Source: Enterococcus florum | Lineage (GTDB): Bacteria > Bacillota > Bacilli > Lactobacillales > Enterococcaceae | Direction of reading: 5' to 3' | Assembly (NCBI RefSeq): GCF_004309355.1 | Contig: NZ_BJCC01000032.1 | Coordinates: 1 to 64,000, forward strand | Length of the DNA stretch: 64,000 bases | Part shown: piece by piece, positions 57,756 through 64,000 of the stretch | Layout of the letters: the number at the start of each line of letters is the position of its first letter | How positions within the stretch are numbered: the first letter of the stretch is position 1 | Notes under the pieces: generated by a model | The model's input: the letters and a program-made list of their open reading frames with translations, nothing else | Told to the model about the DNA's origin: nothing | Database searches by the model: none | Position numbers and translations under genes: made by a program

Positions 57756-58670
57756 ATGAAATTAGGAATTGTGAGTGCCATTTTTGATCAAAGTGATTAT
57801 CAGGAGATGATCGATATCGTCGCGAGCAACGGTCTCGACTGTGTAGAGGTTGCTTGTTGGCCTAAGGAGAAAGCGACAAGAAGATATGCTGGGGTTTCCC
57901 ATATTGATGTTGTCAATTTAACCGAAGAAAAGGCGAAAGAGATTGTAGACTATGCTGCAAATAAAAAAGTCGAGATTTCGGCACTAGCTTACTACCCGAA
58001 TCCGCTAGATGAGGATCTGCAAAAACGCCAAATAGCGATCGATCATCTGTATCGTTTAATTGACGCTGCCAAGCTGATGAAGATCAATCTAGTTACGACT
58101 TTTATTGGACGGATGCAGAGGAAATCTGTATCGGATAATTTAGCCGAGATGGAAAAGGTTTGGAAGCCGATTCTAAACTATGCTGAAGAAGCAGGAGTAA
58201 GGATTGGAATTGAAAACTGTCCGATGCTCTTTACTGAAGATGAATGGCCAGGTGGTCAGAATTTAATGACGACACCAGCGATTTGGCGAGAGATCTTTTC
58301 TCGTTTAGACAGTGATGCGCTTGGTTTGAATTACGATCCTTCACATTTTGTCTGGCAGCAGATCGATTATCTAGCACCGCTTTATGAATTTAAGGACAAA
58401 ATTTTCCACGTTCACTATAAAGATATCAAGCTTTATCCAGAAAAATTGAAGGATGTAGGAGTCATGGCCGCACCTCTAGCTTACATGAGTCCGAAGCTTC
58501 CAGGGTTAGGCGATGTTGATTGGGGGAAATATGTTTCCGCGCTGACGGACATCGGCTTTGAGGGTTATAGCTGTATTGAGGTTGAAGATAAAGCTTTCGA
58601 AAAGAATTACGAAGATGTCAAAAAATCTGTGACATTGAGTACTAAGTACCTGCGGAATTTTGTGAGTTAG
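57756..58670 (+). CDS. Sugar phosphate isomerase/epimerase family protein (AP-endonuclease-2 fold)
   Basis: This 304-residue TIM barrel of the xylose-isomerase-like class carries likely metal ligands: Glu in GIENCPMLF, Asp and His in LNYDPSHFVW, His in IFHVHYKDIK and Glu in CIEVEDKAF. Proteins of this type occur in C-glycoside clusters and in inositol and 3-keto-sugar pathways, where they isomerise or hydrate keto-sugars. ATG 57756 sits 9 nt after AGGAG, in the last leader repeat. It is the first gene of the operon. Confidence 0.87.
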   Translation: MKLGIVSAIFDQSDYQEMIDIVASNGLDCVEVACWPKEKATRRYAGVSHIDVVNLTEEKAKEIVDYAANKKVEISALAYYPNPLDEDLQKRQIAIDHLYRLIDAAKLMKINLVTTFIGRMQRKSVSDNLAEMEKVWKPILNYAEEAGVRIGIENCPMLFTEDEWPGGQNLMTTPAIWREIFSRLDSDALGLNYDPSHFVWQQIDYLAPLYEFKDKIFHVHYKDIKLYPEKLKDVGVMAAPLAYMSPKLPGLGDVDWGKYVSALTDIGFEGYSCIEVEDKAFEKNYEDVKKSVTLSTKYLRNFVS

Positions 58671-58688
58671 AAAGATGGAGGGGAAAAC

Positions 58689-59120
58689 ATGTTTGCGATG
58701 AGAATGAAACTAAATGGAGAGATCATCAAACAAGGCTCCTTTAAAAATATCTATATTAATGGAAGAAAAAATGGATTTTCATTTGATGTTCAGTTGGCTT
58801 ATTACCGTGGTCACTATTTATCAGATATTGATTTGATTGAAGTTTATGTTGATGGAGAAAAAATACCAGATGAAGCGGTGACCTTCGAAATAAATGACAA
58901 AGAGCTGCCACTCTACAAATTGAAATATGCAGTGACTGAATTTTGGAGTCAAGTTGATCTAGCGAAGATTCGTGTTCTTACGCCAAATGGAATATCTGGC
59001 GAGCATGAGGTCGAGCTGAAATTAATGTTGCGGATTCCTTACATGCAAATTGGTCCTGAACACAACTTTATGCCGCTGGATTCAGGTGAGAAAGTCAGTG
59101 TTTCGTTAGGAGGAGAGTGA
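58689..59120 (+). CDS. C-glycoside deglycosidase beta subunit (DUF6379), first copy
   Basis: This 143-residue beta-sandwich protein belongs to DUF6379, which I recognise as the small subunit of C-glycoside deglycosidases (CGD, such as the DgpB-DgpC complex of the puerarin-degrading strain PUE). Family phrases are FDVQLAYYRGHYLSDIDLIEVYVDGEKIP and LKLMLRIPYMQIGP (each under the family's own spacing). It has ~14 extra N-terminal residues compared with the second copy at 62967. It is followed after 1 nt by its alpha subunit, as expected for a stable complex. Confidence 0.85.
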   Translation: MFAMRMKLNGEIIKQGSFKNIYINGRKNGFSFDVQLAYYRGHYLSDIDLIEVYVDGEKIPDEAVTFEINDKELPLYKLKYAVTEFWSQVDLAKIRVLTPNGISGEHEVELKLMLRIPYMQIGPEHNFMPLDSGEKVSVSLGGE

Positions 59121-59121
59121 G

Positions 59122-60111
59122 ATGAGCACAGTGAAATTAGGCGCGACATTATTTTGTTACGGAACAGAGTATGCCAGATATGAATACGATTTTGAGGAGT
59201 GCGTCAAACAGGCGGCTTTAGCTGGCGCGACCGGATACGAGATTGTCGGCACACAAATGCTGCCGAGTTATCCGAATGTCAGCGATGATTTTTTGGGATT
59301 GGTTCAACGACTTAAGGCGAAATATGGGATTGGTCCAGTTGGTTATGGTGCCAATAATGATAAAGGCATGATGCATGATCGTAATCTAAACGACGATGAA
59401 ATGCTGGCAGATGCGCTCATTGATTTGAAAGCCGCTCATAAGCTGGGGTGTAAAGTGATGCGTTCGCAGTATATGTTGTCGCCAGAGGCCTTTGAACGAT
59501 TAGCACCTTATGCAGAACTTTACGATATTCGAGTGGGTATCGAGATTCATAACCCAGAATCACCGCTGTCTCCATTAATGAGACGATACCTAGAGGTGAT
59601 CAAGAAAACAAAATCGAAACATCTAGGTTTTATACCAGATTTTGGGTGTTTTGCGATTGCTCCGAATAAGGCTCATTGGATTAAGGCTTTAGAAGCTGGG
59701 GTAGCCGAGGAACATTTGCAAATGGCGGCGGATATGCGCTATCAAGGGATTCCATTGGAAGAAGCTAGAGAGAAATTGTTGGAAAACGGCGCGCATCCAG
59801 CAATTAATGCCGCATTACAAGGGATGTATGGTTTTGTCCAGTTCAAACCAAAGAGCGAATTACCGAGAATGCTGGAAGAATTGAAAGAAATCCTGCCGTA
59901 TAGCTTTGAGCTGCATGGAAAGTTTCATTATTTAGGGGAAGATTTGGTTGAACCAAGTATTCCTTATCCAGAGATTCTTGAAGTCGTAAAAGCCTCTGAT
60001 TTTGACGGCTATTTAATTTGCGAATATGAGGACGAGTTGTACTGTGGCGGAGCTGAATTCACCAAGCGTCAGCTTTCAATGGCAAAAAGTTTGTTGGAAG
60101 TGGCGGAATGA
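59122..60111 (+). CDS. C-glycoside deglycosidase alpha subunit (TIM barrel), first copy
   Basis: This 329-residue xylose-isomerase-like barrel is paired with the DUF6379 protein. Likely metal ligands are Glu in GIEIHNPES, Asp in FIPDFGCF, His in FELHGKFHYL and Glu in ICEYEDELY. In characterised CGDs this subunit uses a divalent metal to cleave the C-C bond between aglycone and 3-keto-sugar. The paralogue at 63379 shares KxGxxLYxY, YPN.SDDF and PDFG positions. Its last 4 nt overlap the next gene (ATGA). Confidence 0.85.
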   Translation: MSTVKLGATLFCYGTEYARYEYDFEECVKQAALAGATGYEIVGTQMLPSYPNVSDDFLGLVQRLKAKYGIGPVGYGANNDKGMMHDRNLNDDEMLADALIDLKAAHKLGCKVMRSQYMLSPEAFERLAPYAELYDIRVGIEIHNPESPLSPLMRRYLEVIKKTKSKHLGFIPDFGCFAIAPNKAHWIKALEAGVAEEHLQMAADMRYQGIPLEEAREKLLENGAHPAINAALQGMYGFVQFKPKSELPRMLEELKEILPYSFELHGKFHYLGEDLVEPSIPYPEILEVVKASDFDGYLICEYEDELYCGGAEFTKRQLSMAKSLLEVAE

Positions 60112-60449
60112 TCACGAAGCAAACGATTAGACAGTTTTATGAAGAATTCTTCAATCAACGAAATCTTTCCGTTGCAGACGATTTGATCGCTGAAGACTAT
60201 TGTCAACATAATCCAGGTGTGGAGCAAGGCAGAGTGGGATTGATCAAAGCGTTTAAAACAAAATTTGATTCGGATGAATACTTTTATTTAGAAGTTGATC
60301 GGATCGTACTGGACGAAGAATATGCGGCAGTCTTTTTAAGAAGTGTTAATGAGCAGAAAGAAACAAAAGCCCACGTAGTTGATTTGTATCGAATTTCCGA
60401 CAATCAATTCGTTGAGCATTGGGATTATTTTGATAGGATGTCAGTCTAA
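60108..60449 (+). CDS. SnoaL/NTF2-like small protein
   Basis: This 113-residue protein has the cone-shaped NTF2-like pattern: IRQFYEEFFNQRNLSVADDLIAEDYCQHNPG at the start, then beta-strands ending HVVDLYRISDNQFVEHWDYFD. The YCQHNP and EHWDYF positions form the typical pocket. SnoaL-like proteins act as isomerases, hydratases or binding proteins. Its coupled start with the CGD alpha gene suggests a role with the keto-sugar or the aglycone, but the reaction cannot be read. Confidence 0.8.
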   Translation: MITKQTIRQFYEEFFNQRNLSVADDLIAEDYCQHNPGVEQGRVGLIKAFKTKFDSDEYFYLEVDRIVLDEEYAAVFLRSVNEQKETKAHVVDLYRISDNQFVEHWDYFDRMSV

Positions 60450-60560
60450 CTTTTTAGTTGTTCTATTGAGAAGAATCTAATAAAAGCTTCTAATAAAGTC
60501 AAACAAGTAAGAACTAGTTAGATGATAGACGGTATGAAAATGAGTAAGGAGGAAATGAAA

Positions 60561-61625
60561 ATGGCAAAGAAATTGAATTTTGGCATTATCGGTTTCGGTT
60601 TCATGGGTCAGACCCATGCAGAAACGATTAAAAATTTAGACTACGCCGAATTGAAAGCGGTTTGTGATACGAATGAAGCACAATTTGATCATGCTTCAAC
60701 TGGAGTCAAAACCTATGTGTCTGCAGATGACTTACTGGCAGATGAAACAATCGATACGGTGATCATTGCGGTACCGAATTTGCTTCATTTAGAAATGGTC
60801 GTCAAAGCGGCGAAAGCCAAGAAAGATATTATTTGTGAAAAGCCGCTGGCGATGAGCTCTGAGGAAGTTAAGGAAATGATGGCTGTGACGAAGGCAGAAA
60901 ACGTTCGTTTCACCGTTCATCATCAACGTCGCTGGGATCATGACTATCGTGTAGCGAAGGAAGTCTATGATCAAGGGCTAGTAGGGAACATTTATACGAT
61001 AAAAAGTTCTCTTTACGGCTTTAACGGAAATATGCATGATTGGCATATTTATCCTGAACTGGGGGGTGGGATGCTTTATGACTGGGGAGTTCACTTGATC
61101 GACCAGATGCTATGGATGATTTCTACGAAGCTGAAAACTGTTTACGCGGATGTTCGCAATGTTATCAATGAAAATGTCGATGATTATTTTAACATTCAAC
61201 TCTATTTTGAAAATGGCGTGAATGCTCAGATTGAATTAGGAACCTATTTTTTGAACAGCTCTGAAAATTGGTTTGAACGTCATTGGTTTGTCGGCGGTGA
61301 CAAAGGCAGCGCTAAAATTGACGGCTTTAATCCAAAAGGTGAGATCACTCGGACTTCAGAATTACTAGGGAATGTTCCTGGGAAAATCACCATGACCCAT
61401 GCTGGACCAACTAGAAGCTTTGGGCCAGCGCCAGAAGGAAGAATCTTAACAGAAGAGTTGCCAGAGGTCAAAGTTTCGCATCGCATGTTTTTTGATAATT
61501 ACTATGGTCACATTACAGGAAAAGAAGAGCTGACGATCCAGCCAGACCAAATCCTGCACTTGATGCAGGTAGTAGAGGCTATTCGAATCTCTGCGAAGTA
61601 CCATCAGAGCATTCATTTTGAATAA
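60561..61625 (+). CDS. Gfo/Idh/MocA oxidoreductase of the C-glycoside locus (first)
   Basis: This 354-residue NAD-dependent enzyme has the Rossmann motif GIIGFGFMGQTH, CEKPLAMS with the active Lys, RRWDHDY and GGGMLYDWGVHLIDQML with the catalytic His/Asp region. In C-glycoside clusters such enzymes oxidise the sugar at C3 or reduce the keto-sugar after cleavage. ATG 60561 is chosen because AAGGAGG (60546-60552) is 8 nt upstream; three earlier in-frame ATGs have no such site. Confidence 0.88.
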   Translation: MAKKLNFGIIGFGFMGQTHAETIKNLDYAELKAVCDTNEAQFDHASTGVKTYVSADDLLADETIDTVIIAVPNLLHLEMVVKAAKAKKDIICEKPLAMSSEEVKEMMAVTKAENVRFTVHHQRRWDHDYRVAKEVYDQGLVGNIYTIKSSLYGFNGNMHDWHIYPELGGGMLYDWGVHLIDQMLWMISTKLKTVYADVRNVINENVDDYFNIQLYFENGVNAQIELGTYFLNSSENWFERHWFVGGDKGSAKIDGFNPKGEITRTSELLGNVPGKITMTHAGPTRSFGPAPEGRILTEELPEVKVSHRMFFDNYYGHITGKEELTIQPDQILHLMQVVEAIRISAKYHQSIHFE

Positions 61626-61657
61626 ACGTTACGAATAGAAAAGAGAGGAAGACAATC

Positions 61658-62761
61658 ATGAAAAAAGTAAGAATCGGAATTATTGGCTGTGGAGGGATCG
61701 CAAATAACAAACACTTTCCAGCGCTAACCAGCCAAGCAGATAAATGTGAAATGGTGGCGTTCTGTGACAATCAAGTAGAACGTGCAAAAGAAGCTGCAGA
61801 AAAATTTGGAACGGAAGATGCCAAATATTACGAGGACTATCACGAATTATTAAAAGATAACACCATCGATGTGGTACACGTTTGTACACCAAATGTTAGT
61901 CATAGTCCAATCACTGTCGCAGCCTTCGAAGCAGGCAAGCATGTCTTATGTGAAAAACCAATGGCTCATACGCCGGAAGCCGCACAATTAATGATGGATG
62001 CTTGGAAAAAATCCGGTAAGAAATTTACGATCGGTTATCAAAATCGCTTTAGAAAAGAAGTAACTGCTTTACATGAATCCTGTGCCAACGGTGATTTAGG
62101 TGAGATCTATTTTGCCAAAGCCCACGCGATTCGTCGGAAGGCTGTCCCAACTTGGGGTGTTTTCCCAGACAAGTCGCAGCAAGGCGGCGGACCACTGATA
62201 GACATCGGGACACACGCTTTAGATATCACTTTATGGATGATGGATAACTATGAAGTCGAATCTGTGACCGGCTCTGTTTTCAATAAATTAGGTAATCTGC
62301 CTGGTGCAGAAGAAGGAAATTTATTTGGTCCCTGGGATACTGACAAGTATGAAGTAGAAGATTCAGCGTTCGGCTTTATCAAAATGAAGGACGGATCGAC
62401 GATTTTCTTAGAGGCTTCATGGGCATTAAACGTTTTGGAATCAAAAGAAGCGGCTACCACTTTATGCGGAACTAAAGCAGGGGCACAAATTGATGCCGGC
62501 ATGAGTTATCCAGTCAACCAATTGACGTATAACCGCTCTAAAAATGGTTTGCTTACAGAAGAGAATCTTAGCGCATCCGGCAATATCGCCTTCTTTGAGG
62601 GCGGCGATTCCGATCCTGAAAAACTTGAAGCGAAACAATGGTTGGAAGCTGTGATCAATGACACCGATCCATTAGTGAAACCAGAGCAAGCCTTTAAAGT
62701 AACTCAAGTATTAGATGCGATCTATAAAGCAGCAGAGACAGGCAATGAAGTAAAACTATAA
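61658..62761 (+). CDS. Gfo/Idh/MocA oxidoreductase of the C-glycoside locus (second, DgpA-like)
   Basis: This 367-residue oxidoreductase has GIIGCGGIANNKHF, CEKPMAHT, NRFRKEV and GGGPLIDIGTHALDITLWMMD. Its length and the long insert after the Rossmann domain resemble the enzymes that make 3-keto-glycosides from C-glycosides (DgpA type), so I favour it as the first step of the pathway. This assignment is inference. AGAGAGGA precedes the ATG. A hairpin and the second CGD gene pair follow. Confidence 0.88.
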   Translation: MKKVRIGIIGCGGIANNKHFPALTSQADKCEMVAFCDNQVERAKEAAEKFGTEDAKYYEDYHELLKDNTIDVVHVCTPNVSHSPITVAAFEAGKHVLCEKPMAHTPEAAQLMMDAWKKSGKKFTIGYQNRFRKEVTALHESCANGDLGEIYFAKAHAIRRKAVPTWGVFPDKSQQGGGPLIDIGTHALDITLWMMDNYEVESVTGSVFNKLGNLPGAEEGNLFGPWDTDKYEVEDSAFGFIKMKDGSTIFLEASWALNVLESKEAATTLCGTKAGAQIDAGMSYPVNQLTYNRSKNGLLTEENLSASGNIAFFEGGDSDPEKLEAKQWLEAVINDTDPLVKPEQAFKVTQVLDAIYKAAETGNEVKL

Positions 62762-62769
62762 AATAACCG

Positions 62770-62798
62770 TCCTCCTTTATCAATCAGATAAAGGAGGA
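62770..62798 (+). promoter_or_regulatory. Hairpin sequestering a ribosome site
   Basis: TCCTCCTTTAT and ATAAAGGAGGA form a perfect 11-bp stem with a 7-nt loop. The right arm contains the Shine-Dalgarno sequence of the 19-codon frame that starts at 62806. No U-tract follows, so it is not an ordinary terminator. Confidence 0.55.
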
Positions 62799-62805
62799 AA
62801 CCTAA

Positions 62806-62865
62806 ATGTCAGTTCAACTTTTTGAAGTCTTTTTAGTCAGAAAAACAGCTAATAATTTTGACTAA
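62806..62865 (+). CDS. Possible 19-residue leader peptide
   Basis: AAAGGAGG, 7 nt and ATG begin the frame MSVQLFEVFLVRKTANNFD-stop. Its start resembles the MSVPLF frames in the tandem repeats at 57.4-57.6 kb. It may be a translated leader that controls the next gene or a chance frame. Confidence 0.35.
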   Translation: MSVQLFEVFLVRKTANNFD

Positions 62866-62886
62866 ACCTGAGCTCACACACGTCAG

Positions 62887-62958
62887 TTGAATGATATATG
62901 GCATTCGAATCAACTTAATTTTTCTTGAAAAAATGATTATTTTAAAACGAATAAGGAG
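62887..62958 (+). repeat. Diverged fourth copy of the leader repeat
   Basis: GAATGATAT, ATCAAACT/ATCAACTT, ATTTTTC..GAAAAAATGA and ACGAATAAGGAGG follow in the same order as in the three tandem units at 57274-57746. The palindrome is weaker. It ends in the ribosome site of the second CGD beta gene. Confidence 0.6.
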
Positions 62959-62966
62959 GCTTTCTA

Positions 62967-63359
62967 ATGTTTGAACAATATTTAGTAAATCCAAAAGGGT
63001 TTCGTAATGTCAGAAAGGACGACCAAGTGACTGGTTATGAAGTACAATTACGAATTCCTTATTATCGCGGATTACCCATGAGCTGTGTAGAAGTCATTGA
63101 CTTAACTGTGGATGGGGAAACAGTGGCCAACGAAGACATGGCGATCACAGTGAAGGGCGAGACTTTCAGTTTTGCTGAATTGCCAACAGCGATTAATCAC
63201 CGCTGGGAAATGATTGAAACAATCACCGTATTTGTGAAAAAACCAGGCGGATTAACCGAAGGAGAACACAAGGTTCATGCCTTTGTCAGTCTAAGGATAT
63301 CTTACCTGCCGTTTAACAATGTTGGTGATGATGAAAAAGTATTGGTACTAGAAACTTAA
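62967..63359 (+). CDS. C-glycoside deglycosidase beta subunit (DUF6379), second copy
   Basis: This 130-residue DUF6379 protein has the canonical N-terminus FRNVRKDDQVTGYEVQLRIP, YYRGLPMSCVEVIDLTVDGE and FVSLRISYLPFNNVG. It is shorter and closer to the usual family form than the copy at 58689. The alpha-subunit gene begins 19 nt after it. Two CGD pairs suggest two substrates, for example C6- versus C8-linked flavonoid glycosides, which is inference. Confidence 0.87.
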   Translation: MFEQYLVNPKGFRNVRKDDQVTGYEVQLRIPYYRGLPMSCVEVIDLTVDGETVANEDMAITVKGETFSFAELPTAINHRWEMIETITVFVKKPGGLTEGEHKVHAFVSLRISYLPFNNVGDDEKVLVLET

Positions 63360-63378
63360 AACTGGAGGAGATGACACA

Positions 63379-64000
63379 ATGAGTAAGATCAAACGGGGCG
63401 TATCACTATACAGCTACCAAGATGAGTTTTATACCGGAAAAATGACTTTAGAAGATTGCATTCGTGAAGCGTCGAAGAGTGGAGCTAAGGGGATTGAATT
63501 CCTGCCAGAACAAATGTTGCCGACTTTTCCAAATATTTCAGATGATTTTGTGAAGCAATGGCATGAGTGGATGGAGAAATATCAAGTAGAACCGATTGCC
63601 TATGATGCTTTCTTGGATAATAAGCTTTTCGCCAATCGCATGTTGACTACATCAGAGAATGTTGACATGATGAAGAGAGACTTAAAGATCGCGAACCGCT
63701 TAGGCTGTAAAATTTTAAGAACTTTAGTTTCAACGCCATTAGAGGTTGTGAAGCAGAGCCTGCCTTACGCAGAGGAAATGAATGTAAAAATCGCGTTAGA
63801 AGTTCATGCGCCATTTACCTTTGGGACTCCCTGGTTTGAAGAGCGGCTTGATTTTATTAAGGAAAGCGAGACGAAATGGTTTGCAATCATGCCGGACTTC
63901 GGAATTTTTACCAAACGCATCGGATCGATCTTTCAAGACCGATATATTCGAGACGGCGGGACACCAGAGATCATTAAAATGGTCAGCGACAATTACGAAA
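63379..64000 (+). CDS. C-glycoside deglycosidase alpha subunit, second copy (cut by window end)
   Basis: The gene starts at ATG 63379 behind GGAGGAG and stays open for 207 codons to the window edge. It reads MSKIKRGVSLYSYQDEFYTG, GIEFLPEQMLPTFPN, KIALEVHAPFTF (metal Glu) and AIMPDFGIF (metal Asp), matching the CGD alpha barrel. The metal His and last Glu lie beyond the window. Confidence 0.87.
   Translation, partial: MSKIKRGVSLYSYQDEFYTGKMTLEDCIREASKSGAKGIEFLPEQMLPTFPNISDDFVKQWHEWMEKYQVEPIAYDAFLDNKLFANRMLTTSENVDMMKRDLKIANRLGCKILRTLVSTPLEVVKQSLPYAEEMNVKIALEVHAPFTFGTPWFEERLDFIKESETKWFAIMPDFGIFTKRIGSIFQDRYIRDGGTPEIIKMVSDNYE

Noticed and set aside
60430-60445. Fifth leader-repeat copy (GATAGGATGTCAGT) at the end of the SnoaL-like gene
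   Set aside because: Only about 14 bases match and the following sequence does not, so chance is likely.

Overview
The window comes from a low-GC Gram-positive bacterium, most likely an Enterococcus. This rests on the DHH-type pyrophosphatase followed by a DUF1803-like protein, the VanY-like and GH73 cell-wall enzymes, the many PTS operons, the strong GGAGG ribosome sites with frequent TTG starts, and remnants of Tn916-type mobile elements. The species cannot be fixed from sequence reading alone.

Positions 1-31578 look like ordinary chromosome. They hold ppaC, a complete glycogen operon (glgB-glgC-glgD-glgA-glgP and a GH13 debranching-type hydrolase), a tRNA-Leu(GAG), a PlcR/Rgg-like regulator next to nagA, an ABC transporter with a very large coiled-coil FtsX permease, a run of housekeeping and cell-wall genes, and lepA. 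Two details of the glycogen operon stand out. A perfect 10-bp hairpin sits exactly between a strong Shine-Dalgarno sequence and the glgC start. A strong intrinsic terminator sits between glgA and glgP.

From the 3' end of lepA to about 54.8 kb the DNA is accessory. A diverged copy of the last lepA codons and the following ~100 bp recurs at about 53.1 kb, next to a decayed tyrosine integrase whose catalytic Tyr is replaced, so the two copies read as attL and attR. A third partial copy at 32.1 kb, beside a broken MobT/Rep_trans relaxase, suggests that several elements accumulated at this site. The island carries two sugar systems. The first is an RpiR-controlled beta-glucoside PTS region with a GH1 enzyme, two lipoproteins and a sialate-O-acetylesterase-like enzyme; its EIIA gene is cut off by an IS4-family remnant. 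The second is a mannose-family PTS operon with a KDPG/KHG aldolase, a DapA-family lyase, a 2-hydroxyacid dehydrogenase, a CdaR-like regulator, an extra EIIB and a SIS isomerase. A second IS4-type element with 63-bp perfect terminal inverted repeats interrupts an excisionase-like gene.

From 54.8 kb to the window end lies the most interesting locus: an apparent C-glycoside deglycosylation operon. It has two pairs of CGD beta (DUF6379) and alpha (xylose-isomerase-like TIM barrel) subunits, two Gfo/Idh/MocA oxidoreductases of the kind that make the 3-keto-glycoside, another sugar isomerase, and a SnoaL/NTF2-like protein. Upstream lie an AraC-GH39 fusion regulator whose glycosidase domain appears to have lost its acid/base Glu, and three tandem 157-158-bp leader repeats carrying a 25-bp palindrome. 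The second alpha subunit runs off the window. Together these genes could oxidise the sugar of a plant C-glycoside such as puerarin, cleave the C-C bond and process the released keto-sugar.
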